From: Dorea_D sp963559605
Lineage (GTDB): Bacteria; Bacillota; Clostridia; Lachnospirales; Lachnospiraceae
Length of the DNA: 64,000 nucleotides
Direction of reading: 5' to 3'
Assembly (NCBI GenBank): GCA_963559605.1
Contig: CAUWLL010000010.1
Span: 1-64,000 of the forward strand
The notes under the pieces are model-generated. The model did not search any database, was not told where the DNA came from, and worked only from the letters and a program-made list of their open reading frames with translations. Position numbers and translations under genes: made by a program. Shown here piece by piece: positions 1 through 8,812 of this stretch; the stretch's first letter is position 1; each line of letters begins with the position of its first letter.

Positions 1-4
1 AGCA

Positions 5-72
5 ATGGGATTCTGGAAGTATGTTTTGGGGACACCCCGAAACTATGCGCTTACGCCAAAAAGAAATCCCAT
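5..72. repeat. Imperfect long inverted repeat with inner hairpins
   Basis: The outer arms ATGGGATTCT (5-14) and AGAAATCCCAT (62-72) are inverted complements apart from one extra A. Between them are a perfect GGGG-ACA-CCCC hairpin (28-38) and a short GCG/CGC pairing near 48-55. It lies beyond the terminator of the LCP gene. It could be a small palindromic repeat family, a structured RNA or the remnant of a mobile element. No second copy was noticed in this window, so its repeat status is unproven. Confidence 0.35.
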
Positions 73-100
73 GCCCGGCGCCTCCTGTATTATGAACTAT

Positions 101-136
101 TTTCAAAAACAAACAAGCGGGACTTTCTTGTCCCGC
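101..136 (-). terminator. Intrinsic terminator after the LCP gene
   Basis: A perfect 7-bp stem, GCGGGAC (117-123) with GTCCCGC (130-136), has a 6-base loop. Read on the minus strand it is followed by a T-rich run (TTGTTTGTTTTTG) and lies 15 bases past the stop of the LCP gene. It ends the minus-strand wall-protein genes. Confidence 0.8.
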
Positions 137-150
137 CTGCTAAAATTCTA

Positions 151-1419
151 CTATTCAATAGGTTCTATTTCTACTTTTACAGATTCCCGCTTTGTTTCAT
201 CAGAACCATTCTCTTCCGAATCCTCTGATGATTCTTCATCAGATCCTTCATCGGATGCTTCGTCTGAATCCTCTTTTTTTCTGGAAAACTCGTCCTCTAC
301 CGCTACCCTCTGTCCTACTTTCGCTTCTATGTTTGAACTGATGTCATTCACATCACTGGACGGCTCATACTCTTCTTCCTCTTCTCCGTAAAGGAAATCG
401 TGAAGCTCAATTACGTTATCCTTTAAAGTTACCGGAATAACGATACTTCCCAGACCGGAAACCGTATCCGTTGTCTTCGCAAATGGGAATCCCGAAGATT
501 CTCCGATCTTATACTTTGTAAAATCCTTGGCATAAGATAAAATCTCCGCTGTAGACAAACTTGTCTTAATTGTCGGAAGCAGTTTGTCGATCATCTTATT
601 CAGTGTTCCGAGACTGGACTTCTGGATCTTAGCGACAACCTTCTCGATCACGATCCTCTGTCTCTCCGCACGTTTGAAATCGCCGCCTGCCGTAGAACGG
701 ATACGCGCATAGGTAGTAGCCTGCACTCCGTCCAACACCTGTTTGCCCGGTTCGGAAATCAAATTCGCTTCTTTATCCGCCACTCTTGCCGTCTCACCGA
801 TATATTTATTCATTGCTTTGATCTCTTCCGGCTGAACATCAATCTCCACACCGCCAAGCATATCGATTGCATTTGCGATCGCCGCAAAGTCAACCGTTGC
901 AAAGTCCTTAATATTCAAGTCCAAATTCTGGTTCAGCATATTGATCGCCTGTGTAGGACCGCCATAACTGTATGCCGCATTACATTTTGCAAGCTCGCCG
1001 TTTCCTACGTTCAACAGAGTATCTCGATATACAGACGCCATACGTACTTCTTTTGTCTCGTTATTAAGACTCGCGACAATAATTGTATCACTTCTTGTTC
1101 CCTTATCCAGTTTTCCGCTTCTGGAATCAATACCAAACAGGGCAAAGTTTGTATATCCCTTCGCGGATTCCTCTGCCTCTTGGTTTACGATCAGATCTTC
1201 TGACTTAATATCCTCCGTATCCATCTTTCCAAGCTTTGCGGCTACAAATATAACGCCGCTTGCTATAATACAGAGAAAGAAACTTCCTACACATACACCG
1301 ATTTTCCCGCCAAGACTCATACGGGTAAACCAATTACCGTTTTTTCTTCTTCCACGTCTCCGTCGACTGTGGCTTCTTCCTTTTCTTCTGGACATAACCT
1401 GTTTATTTCCTCTTTTCAT
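151..1419 (-). CDS. LytR-CpsA-Psr (LCP) family wall-polymer ligase
   Basis: LCP proteins transfer undecaprenyl-linked teichoic acids or capsule to peptidoglycan on the outer membrane face. The 422-residue product has a very basic Arg/Lys-rich cytoplasmic start, one membrane segment at about 38-62, and an LCP domain from about 95 to 255. Visible LCP landmarks are the RSDTIIVASL strand, YRDTL, and the Arg-rich RIRSTAGGDFKRAERQR stretch that binds the lipid pyrophosphate. The C-terminal 75 residues are a Glu/Asp/Ser-rich low-complexity tail, longer than usual. The first ATG has no strong ribosome site; the ATG at codon 9 is preceded at a distance by AGAGG and could be used instead. It is the last gene of the wall-protein group and has its own candidate promoter. 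Confidence 0.9.
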   Translation of the reverse strand: MKRGNKQVMSRRKGRSHSRRRRGRRKNGNWFTRMSLGGKIGVCVGSFFLCIIASGVIFVAAKLGKMDTEDIKSEDLIVNQEAEESAKGYTNFALFGIDSRSGKLDKGTRSDTIIVASLNNETKEVRMASVYRDTLLNVGNGELAKCNAAYSYGGPTQAINMLNQNLDLNIKDFATVDFAAIANAIDMLGGVEIDVQPEEIKAMNKYIGETARVADKEANLISEPGKQVLDGVQATTYARIRSTAGGDFKRAERQRIVIEKVVAKIQKSSLGTLNKMIDKLLPTIKTSLSTAEILSYAKDFTKYKIGESSGFPFAKTTDTVSGLGSIVIPVTLKDNVIELHDFLYGEEEEEYEPSSDVNDISSNIEAKVGQRVAVEDEFSRKKEDSDEASDEGSDEESSEDSEENGSDETKRESVKVEIEPIE

Positions 1420-1455
1420 CCTATGATTTTACTGTTACTCAAATGATTACCTTCC

Positions 1456-1486
1456 ATATAATACACTATTATATCCGTTCAGACAA
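1456..1486 (-). promoter_or_regulatory. Candidate sigma-A promoter with overlapping palindrome
   Basis: On the minus strand TTGTCT (1481-1486) is followed after 17 bases by TATTAT (1458-1463), about 40 bases upstream of the LCP ATG. The -10 region is one arm of a perfect 8-3-8 palindrome, ATATAATA-CAC-TATTATAT on the plus strand (1456-1474), which could be an operator. An alternative TATAAT lies within the same palindrome. The sites are seen directly; function is inferred. Confidence 0.45.
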
Positions 1487-1493
1487 GTAGAAA

Positions 1494-3230
1494 TTAATGT
1501 ATCTTTACATATTTCTTCAATATATAGGCTTTTCTCACTTTTCCCTTGATCTTTAAAGACACCTTGTACCAATTGCCTTTGCTGCCGATCACTTTCACCT
1601 TTGTACCTTTGTTTAATTTTTTTAAACTCTTATAAGAAGTGCCTGCTCCTTTTCTCACATTCACTCTCGATGTCTTAATCTTAGCCCTTTTAGCGCCTTT
1701 TGTCTTTACTTTTCTCACAGTTGACCAAGAACCGTAGACTTTCTCACTTCCTGATTTCTTATAAGCACGTACACGGTATTTATATGTTCTGCCTGCATTT
1801 AAGCTGCCGTTTGTATAGGAAACCGTCGAACCTTTCTTCATCGTTTTGACCGTTACATACTTTTTCCCAGAAGAATCATAACGCTGGATCTGATAACCGG
1901 AAGCGCCGGACACCTTCTCCCAAGTCAGCTTGATCTTATCAAAAGACGCTGTTGTTTTTCGAATCTTCGTACTGCCGGGTTTCGTCACCTTGCTTACAGT
2001 TGTTGTTCCCCCATCCTTTTTCTTGAGTCCATAATGCTCTGCAATACCCGCCGCGTCAGCCTTTCCAAGTTTTTTTAATTTGGCGTTGCTTTTCAAATAA
2101 TTGGACGCGTCACTTTTATTTGACAGATATGCATGTTCTATGATGATTCCCGGAAAACCTTTCCTTTGTGAAGCATGTATCACCATATAGGCTTCATTAT
2201 TTTTAATCCCTCTGTTATGAAGCCCCAGCTTCTTCAGCTCGTTCTGTACTTTCTGTGAGAGTTTCTTCCCCGCAGAATTTGATTTGTGATAGTATACCTC
2301 CGCTCCCTTGAAGGCTGAACTGGTCCAGCTATTCAAATGAAAACTGATAAATGCATCTGCATCTTTCTTAGCCGCTGCATATACACGTTTTTTAATATCC
2401 AGCAGATTTCCCGCTTTCTTACCGACCGTCTCCGGGTATGGACATTTTTCGTCTCTCGTAAGAAACACCGATACGCCTTCGTATTTTTCCAACTCTTCTT
2501 TGCAGTAATTTGCAATTTTTAAATTTGCCTCTTCTTCCTTTATCCCATTTCCCCTTGCGCCTACATGCCCGGTGTCATGTCCCGGGTCCAGAAACAGTAC
2601 CAGTTCTTTTTCAGGATCTGCTGATACCGCGCCCGGCGTGGAACTTCTTGCCGTCCTCAACGCATGTTCAATATTTGCTTGTGCGTTATCTCCGTCTTCA
2701 TTAATTTCTGCCGTAGACGCTTCTACCATTTCGGTCTCATCTGCGCCTGCCGCAGGCTCCATCTCCATGTGATCGCTTTTATCGTCACCGGTATATTCTT
2801 GCCCGACGCCGAAATACGCTTCCACTCCGAGGTCGTCTGGTGAGAATTCTTTTTCACCGCTGTCTGTAAATATTTTCAGTCCTTTTACATGATAAATACC
2901 CTGATCAAAGCATTCCTGAAATAAAAAAACGCCTTCAGCCTGCTTTGCCGGCGACAGTCTTTTGTCTGCTTTACCGGAACACTCTAATACAAGTTCTGCA
3001 TCGGAAATCTCTTCTTTTTCCTCTCCGTCTACAGAGACTACAATATACTGTGTATCTCCCGGCTCAACATAAGGCTGATCCACATACAGATAGTTCAGTT
3101 CCGGCTTTTCTATTTCTTTCCCTTTTCCCTCTGTTTCGGCTTGTACCAAATCAACCGGTACAAGAGTCGCAATCAGGATGGCAGCCATAATAGCTGCCAT
3201 CCTCTTTTTCATTTTATTATTTTTTCCCAT
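1494..3230 (-). CDS. Secreted N-acetylmuramoyl-L-alanine amidase with FN3 and SH3 domains
   Basis: This is a zinc amidase that cleaves the bond between MurNAc and the stem peptide. The 578-residue product has a signal peptide (about 1-31, cleavage after VQA), an unassigned beta-rich region (40-140), an acidic linker, and an Amidase_3 domain at about 208-400. Expected zinc and catalytic residues are visible: His218 in DPGHD, Glu234, His298 in FHLN and Glu365 in IIIEHAYLS. It ends with one FN3 domain (about 420-510) and one SH3_3 domain (about 518-578, motif VNVRKGAGTSYK). The FN3-SH3 tail is nearly the same as the end of the upstream GH25 lysozyme, 20 bases away, so the two probably share a transcript and a wall-binding mode. 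Confidence 0.92.
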   Translation of the reverse strand: MGKNNKMKKRMAAIMAAILIATLVPVDLVQAETEGKGKEIEKPELNYLYVDQPYVEPGDTQYIVVSVDGEEKEEISDAELVLECSGKADKRLSPAKQAEGVFLFQECFDQGIYHVKGLKIFTDSGEKEFSPDDLGVEAYFGVGQEYTGDDKSDHMEMEPAAGADETEMVEASTAEINEDGDNAQANIEHALRTARSSTPGAVSADPEKELVLFLDPGHDTGHVGARGNGIKEEEANLKIANYCKEELEKYEGVSVFLTRDEKCPYPETVGKKAGNLLDIKKRVYAAAKKDADAFISFHLNSWTSSAFKGAEVYYHKSNSAGKKLSQKVQNELKKLGLHNRGIKNNEAYMVIHASQRKGFPGIIIEHAYLSNKSDASNYLKSNAKLKKLGKADAAGIAEHYGLKKKDGGTTTVSKVTKPGSTKIRKTTASFDKIKLTWEKVSGASGYQIQRYDSSGKKYVTVKTMKKGSTVSYTNGSLNAGRTYKYRVRAYKKSGSEKVYGSWSTVRKVKTKGAKRAKIKTSRVNVRKGAGTSYKSLKKLNKGTKVKVIGSKGNWYKVSLKIKGKVRKAYILKKYVKIH

Positions 3231-3250
3231 GTTTTGATATTAAAAACTCC

Positions 3251-5176
3251 TTAGTAAAACTTTATGTATTTGCTTAACACATAACCTTTTTGGGTCTTCC
3301 CCTTGATTTTCAGAGACACCTTATACCAGCCGCCTTTGCTTCCGATGACTTTCAGCTTAGAACCCTTTTTTAATCTCTTCAGGCTCTTATAAGACGTCCC
3401 TGCGCCTTTTCTTACATTTACATCAGACGCTTTGACCTTAGCCTTTCTGGAGCCTTTTGTCTTCACCTTTTTCGATGTTGACCAGGAACCGTACACCTTT
3501 TTGCTGCCGGATTTTTTGTAAGCGCGCACCCTGTATTTGTAAGTCGTACTTGCGTTCAGGCTTCCGTTTGTATAAGAAACCGTAGAACCTTTTGTAATAG
3601 TCTTCACTGTTACATACTTCTTCTTAGCAGAACTATATCGCTGAATCTGATAGCCTGATGCCCCGGATACTTTCTTCCAGGTCAGCTTCACTTTATTAAA
3701 AGCCGCCGCTTTTAACTTAACACTTGTCTTTCCTACCTTTGAAGAGGACGAACTTGAACCGGAAGAAGATAATCTTACATATTTCTTCAAGATATATCCG
3801 GTTCTCTTCTTACCTTTTACCGTAACAGAGGTACGATACCAATTGCCCGTACTTCCTGAAATAGACAGACGGGTACTTTTCTTTACTTTCTTCAGAACTT
3901 TATAAGATTTTCCCGCTCCCTTTCGAACATTTACATCATTCGACTTTACAGTCCCTTTCACAGCGCTCTTTGTCTTGATGCTGACAATCTGGGAATATGC
4001 GCCATAAGTCTTCTTACTTCCCAAATCTCTATACGCGCGCACTTTATATTTATACGTTTTTCCTGCATTCAGCCCCTTGTCTGTATAGCTTGTAGAAGAG
4101 CTTCCCAGCGTCTTTATCCGGGAATATGTCTTTTTGGCTGAATCATACCGATACACTCTGTATCCTGATACTCCGGGCACTTTTCCCCAAGTTAGTTTTA
4201 CCGAATCAAAAGTACTGCTCTTACTTGTTATATTAGTTCCGCCAATCGGTGTGTTCGAAGCATTCTTAATATATCTGAAGTTCATGTCCACATTACCGGA
4301 AATACCATCCACTTTGCCGGTTGAAGAATACTGCCAGTAATTATAATCTCCCGCATAATTTGTCTGGGCTGTATAATGCGCCAGCCAGATCTGATATTTA
4401 CTGCTGATCTGGTCCGCATACATCTGCCGGCTGAGCATTCCCGAATTTGCATACAGCATCGGTGTATAGCCACGCGCTGTTACTCGTTCCATAAACGCTA
4501 GGCATACGTTTGTCGCTTTAGATCTACTCAGCTTCGCGTCATACAATCTTCCGCATAAGCCCTTGGAGTCATCGGCATATTCATAGTCCATAACGACCGG
4601 CAGAGAAATCTTATATCCTTTGATCGCATCGAGGATATAATCCGCTTCCTCAACAGCTTCCTTTTCTGTGATTGCCTGTGAAAAAATATAAACTCCTACC
4701 GGAATACCTGCTGCTGCCGCACCTTCCAAGTATTCATACGCCTTTGGATCCATATTCAAGCTTCCGGTTTTACCGTAACCCCTATATGCCACACGGATAA
4801 TGGCAAACTGGACACCGTCTTTCTTTGCTTTCTCCCAGTCAATCTTACCATTGTACTTGGAAACATCAATTCCATTTTGAATCGTATAACCACTGTCAAA
4901 CCTGCTGTCATGTTTATATGTATCAGCCGCCCTGTTTTTGGGCATAGAACCATAAAACTCCGATGAAGGGTTCCCGCTTAATCGTCCCGCTCCCGGATCA
5001 TCCTCACCCGGAGCAAACGACTCTTCCGGTTCCTCTGCTTTTTTCTCGGACGAAACTGCCTCTTCTGTCCCAACGTTATTCGTCTCCTCCACTGCCAATG
5101 CTTCAATGGGCAGTAAAGAAACACTCAGACAGAATACCAAAACCGCAACTAATACATTCCATCTTCTTTTCATCAT
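3251..5176 (-). CDS. Secreted GH25 lysozyme with two FN3-SH3 units
   Basis: GH25 muramidases cut the MurNAc-GlcNAc bond of peptidoglycan. The 641-residue product has a signal peptide (1-28), an acidic linker, then GH25 at about 98-305 with the family acids in GIDVSKY (Asp104), MDYEY (Asp197, Glu199) and GNVDMN (Asp297). The rest is FN3 (about 312-405), SH3 (410-475), FN3 (485-572) and SH3 (578-641). The two FN3-SH3 units are strongly alike and also match the tail of the downstream amidase, implying intragenic and intergenic duplication. AAAGGGG precedes the start; a second ATG follows directly. It is the first gene of the downstream wall group after the capsule genes. Confidence 0.92.
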   Translation of the reverse strand: MMKRRWNVLVAVLVFCLSVSLLPIEALAVEETNNVGTEEAVSSEKKAEEPEESFAPGEDDPGAGRLSGNPSSEFYGSMPKNRAADTYKHDSRFDSGYTIQNGIDVSKYNGKIDWEKAKKDGVQFAIIRVAYRGYGKTGSLNMDPKAYEYLEGAAAAGIPVGVYIFSQAITEKEAVEEADYILDAIKGYKISLPVVMDYEYADDSKGLCGRLYDAKLSRSKATNVCLAFMERVTARGYTPMLYANSGMLSRQMYADQISSKYQIWLAHYTAQTNYAGDYNYWQYSSTGKVDGISGNVDMNFRYIKNASNTPIGGTNITSKSSTFDSVKLTWGKVPGVSGYRVYRYDSAKKTYSRIKTLGSSSTSYTDKGLNAGKTYKYKVRAYRDLGSKKTYGAYSQIVSIKTKSAVKGTVKSNDVNVRKGAGKSYKVLKKVKKSTRLSISGSTGNWYRTSVTVKGKKRTGYILKKYVRLSSSGSSSSSSKVGKTSVKLKAAAFNKVKLTWKKVSGASGYQIQRYSSAKKKYVTVKTITKGSTVSYTNGSLNASTTYKYRVRAYKKSGSKKVYGSWSTSKKVKTKGSRKAKVKASDVNVRKGAGTSYKSLKRLKKGSKLKVIGSKGGWYKVSLKIKGKTQKGYVLSKYIKFY

Positions 5177-5191
5177 AATTCCCCTTTACCT

Positions 5192-5197
5192 ATTATA
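5192..5197 (-). promoter_or_regulatory. Possible -10 element of the GH25/amidase group
   Basis: A TATAAT hexamer on the minus strand lies shortly upstream of the lysozyme ribosome site, within a 100-base AT-rich gap. No good -35 box sits at the right distance, so this is weak support for a separate promoter. Confidence 0.25.
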
Positions 5198-5276
5198 TGC
5201 TTACATAAGACTACATAGTTATTTTTATAGTACTACAAAAACAAACAGGAAACAAGATGTAAAAATATGCAGTTTT

Positions 5277-6294
5277 CTATTTTATTACTTGAGATTTGCA
5301 ATATGTTTTCGATATGAGCTTTTTCACAAAATTGCTACACAAATGCAATAAAATCCCTGATATGAATGTAACAATAAGTATAGCTAACACTTCTACAATG
5401 AACGAACCCAACTTCCCTATAAGTGATAAACACCCTTTAACAAAAATCATATGTACAAGATAAAAGTCATAGGATAATATATCTGTTTTATCAAAAATAT
5501 GTTGCGTCCAAACAGGCCAATCAACATTCCGTAAAAATATTACGATCGTCAAAAACAAACTCAATCCTAAAAATAAATTGGCATAGTTATATAAAAATTC
5601 AAGAACTTCTGATTTAATACCGGTAAAAGCCTCCGGTGTCCACACATACATATATTTATAACGAATAATATTAAGCACAATTGCAATAAATACAGATATG
5701 TTCCATAAGACAAATAGTTTTTTAAAAGATTTTATTTCAGGTAAAAAATAACCTATTATGTAACTTATAATTCTCATCGGCATAAAATACGAATTATAAG
5801 TATACAATAAAATTTCAAAAGCTATTATAAAGATAAGAAAACCAGAAAGTATGTTTCCCCCCCCCCCCGCTTTTCAAATATTTCTTCAAATCATAAAGCA
5901 GCGGGGTGATCAAGTAACACATCAAACAATAAGGAATATACCACAAATGATGAATACCGAACCACGCACTTTTACATAGCAAAATATCCCATATGCTTCG
6001 TAAGTTAATACACTCCGGCTGTACAAAATAATAAACGACAATAAAGATAATTACACAGATATAATAATCCACCAATATCTTATAACAATTCTTGAAAACA
6101 AATTTAATTCTGCTTTTAGAATCCTCAAATTCTTTGTGGCTATATAAATATCCGCTAAGCGGTAAAAAAAGCTGCACACCTACTGCCAAATAATTTCCCA
6201 ATATGCTATACGACGTTAATTCGAAAATATGACAAAATATCACAAGGAACAGCGCCAGAATCCGAATTAAACTTAAAGAATAATTTTTTCTCAT
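5277..6294 (-). CDS. Phase-variable membrane acyltransferase (Acyltransferase_3), frame OFF as sequenced
   Basis: Acyltransferase_3 proteins are multi-span membrane enzymes that move acetyl or other acyl groups onto surface sugars. The ATG at 6294 has a good GGAAGG site 7 bases upstream. Conserved features include FCHIF near residue 22 and IHHLWY in the first half. Reading meets a 12-G tract (coding strand, 5857-5868) encoding Gly-Gly-Gly-Gly, then runs out of frame after 13 residues. Removing one G (or adding two) joins it to the second half, which resumes NILSGFLIFIIAFE and continues with membrane helices to the stop at 5277, giving about 338 residues, the normal family length. I read this as a slipped-strand switch in the OFF state; a sequencing error in the tract is the alternative. 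It is the last gene of the capsule run. Confidence 0.82.
5857..5868. repeat. 12-base poly-C/poly-G tract (phase-variation site)
   Basis: Twelve consecutive C on the plus strand (G on the coding strand) lie inside the acyltransferase gene. With 11 or 14 Gs the gene is one open frame; with 12 it is shifted. G tracts of this length are very rare in DNA of this composition. Confidence 0.9.
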
Positions 6295-6339
6295 CTTTTT
6301 TCCTTCCAAAAATCACCAAAACCAATACCCGGTCAACGC

Positions 6340-6900
6340 TTACATGCTCACTTTTACTACATATCCACCGCTTTCTCTCGCCGCTTTTATTCCCACCTCA
6401 GAGTCTTCGAAAATTATTGTTTTTGAAGCTGAAACTCCCGCTTTTTCCATGGCGCGGATATAGCATTCCGGATCCGGCTTCAATTTCGATGTATCCTCCT
6501 GGGTGATCATAAAATCAAACTTACTTTCCAAATCAAAAAACGCGAGAATATCTAAAACATTTTTCCTAGAAGCAGTCGTAGCCAAGGCTATTATATAGTC
6601 TTTTTTGATTGACTCAATCAACTCAAATAAAGCTTCATTCTTCTTAACTTTCCCTAAAAATTTTGGATAATATTCTTTTTTTAACTCATGGATTTTATGC
6701 AATTCTGCGCTTTGGATAATACCAAATTCCGGAAGAAATTCCTTATAATTTTTTCCCACAAATATTTCCAGAAATTTTTCTCTATCCAGCTTATATCCTA
6801 ACTGTCCGGCAGCTTCGGCATAAGAACAATAATTCACCTCCGCCGTATCAAAAAGGGTTCCGTCCATATCAAAAACCGCCAGTTTTCTCTTATTGTTCAC
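6340..6900 (-). CDS. HAD-family sugar-phosphatase-like hydrolase
   Basis: HAD hydrolases of this type remove phosphate from small metabolites, often sugar phosphates, in the cytosol. Motif I is FDMDGTLFDT (Asp11 nucleophile, Asp13), motif II is in ATTAS, motif III is KLKPDP and motif IV is FEDS, so the catalytic set is complete; an alpha-helical cap lies between motifs I and II. The GTG start at 6900 is chosen because AGGAG lies 10 bases upstream and it overlaps the end of the preceding gene by 11 bases; a TTG at 6927 lacks such support. Translational coupling to the flippase-kinase gene suggests a shared pathway. The substrate is unknown; phosphoglycolate- or beta-phosphoglucomutase-like activity cannot be excluded. 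Confidence 0.82.
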   Translation of the reverse strand: MNNKRKLAVFDMDGTLFDTAEVNYCSYAEAAGQLGYKLDREKFLEIFVGKNYKEFLPEFGIIQSAELHKIHELKKEYYPKFLGKVKKNEALFELIESIKKDYIIALATTASRKNVLDILAFFDLESKFDFMITQEDTSKLKPDPECYIRAMEKAGVSASKTIIFEDSEVGIKAARESGGYVVKVSM

Positions 6901-8812
6901 TTCCAAACATCTCCTCAATATCTGCAAGAACCATTAGCATTCCCGCGTAAAAAATTATTGCATTTTTAGGATTTTTCTCAATCTTATAAGGCATTAATCG
7001 AAGCCAGTGAACTGCTTCGTGAAAATAAATGCTTTGCACTTCTTCCTTAGAGTAATTCTCTGACAACCACCCCTTAAAGCTTTCATACAAATTTCGATAA
7101 GCCATGGATCCTGTAAACAAAAACTCTATCACATTTTCGCTAATCTGCACCTTATTCACCAACATAAGAAATTCGTACATCCCATGTAGTGACTGAAGTA
7201 ACTTTGCATAATCCATAAAAGGAGTATTGTATATGCTTTTTGTATTTGGATCGATCAAATACCAATTATGAGATACATTTCTATTTATACAGATTATATT
7301 TTCAATCGTAAGATCCCCATGTATACGCGACATTTTATCTACCGAAAAAATTTTTATCAACTTTTCTTTTTGTAAAAGCTGTTCGTATTCTGAAAGATTT
7401 TTATATTCTTTACCATTAACAACAACACACTTTGACTGCTCCATGTTAGGATAATATTTTTTCAGCCATGTATGGCATATTTTAAGATTATCTGCCACTT
7501 TCGTATCCACATATTTCTGAATCTCGTTTCCATTTATACAACAAGGGCTTGAATCATATAATTTTTCATTCAGGCACTCCAAAACATTTCTCAAAATGTC
7601 CCAATTATCTTCATCACTTTTAGAGTGTATGTAATTGAAATACGTTACTGCCTCACTACAATATTCCATATCAAAATATCCATAGTTCTCTCTTCTTTCT
7701 GAATAGAGAATATTTGTCACCGGCAATACATTTTTAAACTCTTCAATCCATTCTATCTGTTTCCAGAGATCATCTACGTATTGGTCAAACGCATACTTGC
7801 GGTAAACCGTTTTCCCTTCTTTTATGCAAAGTATCGTCGTTGCATGTGAACCCGCCGAACAATCTCTTATAACACTTACGTCACTATTGATTGAAATATA
7901 ATTATTAAAATATTGGCGATCTTCATCTGAAAAATATCTGGTAAGAAATACAAGTTTTTCTCTCGCATTTAATTGTGGCACAATCCTAATACATTTCTTT
8001 TTTCTCTTCCCACCCGGTCGAATTTTTCTATAAATGAACACTATCATCAATATACAGAAAAGTGGAAGAAATAAATATACCAAAAACCATACCATCCAAG
8101 ACAAATTATGGCTCGTCTTAATCCATTCTATAAAAAGAGCATTACCGCTCATAGAAAAAATTGTACCGAACACACTTGTCAAGGTAAAATCATACCCTAT
8201 TTTCTGCAAAAAATCTGCAAAAAAACCATAGGAGAGAAAATAACTACACCATACTCCTACCGTATATAATAACAATCTACATATATTTTTCTTTTTAAAA
8301 ACATCTTTAATGCTGACCAGAATCGTATATGAAACCGTCAAGATACGCCTTTCGATGGTTTCATTAAATAAACCGGAGATTTTTTTAATTAACTTCTTAA
8401 CACCTCTTTTAAACTTCAACAGAAGAATCGATAAAGAAACTACAACCAACGATAAAAAGCCATATCCAACTGCCAAACCGAAAATTTCCTGCTCATGGAT
8501 CTCCAGTACATACAGTGTCAGAAACGCCAGCCCTACCGTAATGGTATCTATAAACAAATCTACTGTCACAGACGCCAACGCTAATATGTACCCATTTTCA
8601 AGGTAATTCTTCCCCGTACGCCAGACACGAACTAAATCTCCTACACGACAAGGAATAACCATATTAATTCCTTGTCCTATCATCATTTCATTTACTAAAT
8701 CTACTCTGTCTACTTCTTCATATACGGACAAAATCTGTCTCCACCTGCATGCCTTAAAAAAATGCCCAATCACCTGTAATACAATTGCAAGCAATAAAAT
8801 TACAATTATCAT
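6890..8812 (-). CDS. Fusion of a flippase-like membrane domain (UPF0104) with a sugar/choline-kinase-like domain
   Basis: The first 270 or so residues are a multi-span membrane domain of the lysylphosphatidylglycerol-synthase TM (AglD/UPF0104) type, with the characteristic PCRVGDLVRVWR loop near residue 55-66. After a basic linker (KRKKK) comes a soluble domain with the APH/choline-kinase signature: HGDLTIENI at 498-506 (catalytic Asp500 and Asn505) and the metal-binding LIDP near 520. Total length is 640 residues. It overlaps the upstream nucleotidyltransferase gene by 4 bases (ATGA) and the downstream HAD gene. The union of a lipid-flippase-like module with a small-molecule kinase is unusual. 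I infer that it phosphorylates or handles the precursor activated by its neighbours; the substrate is not known. Confidence 0.75.
   Translation of the reverse strand: MIIVILLLAIVLQVIGHFFKACRWRQILSVYEEVDRVDLVNEMMIGQGINMVIPCRVGDLVRVWRTGKNYLENGYILALASVTVDLFIDTITVGLAFLTLYVLEIHEQEIFGLAVGYGFLSLVVVSLSILLLKFKRGVKKLIKKISGLFNETIERRILTVSYTILVSIKDVFKKKNICRLLLYTVGVWCSYFLSYGFFADFLQKIGYDFTLTSVFGTIFSMSGNALFIEWIKTSHNLSWMVWFLVYLFLPLFCILMIVFIYRKIRPGGKRKKKCIRIVPQLNAREKLVFLTRYFSDEDRQYFNNYISINSDVSVIRDCSAGSHATTILCIKEGKTVYRKYAFDQYVDDLWKQIEWIEEFKNVLPVTNILYSERRENYGYFDMEYCSEAVTYFNYIHSKSDEDNWDILRNVLECLNEKLYDSSPCCINGNEIQKYVDTKVADNLKICHTWLKKYYPNMEQSKCVVVNGKEYKNLSEYEQLLQKEKLIKIFSVDKMSRIHGDLTIENIICINRNVSHNWYLIDPNTKSIYNTPFMDYAKLLQSLHGMYEFLMLVNKVQISENVIEFLFTGSMAYRNLYESFKGWLSENYSKEEVQSIYFHEAVHWLRLMPYKIEKNPKNAIIFYAGMLMVLADIEEMFGSEQ

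Noticed and set aside
5..391. Plus-strand open frame over the left edge and the end of the LCP gene
   Set aside because: It is Ser-rich because it is the antisense of the acidic LCP tail, and has no ribosome site.
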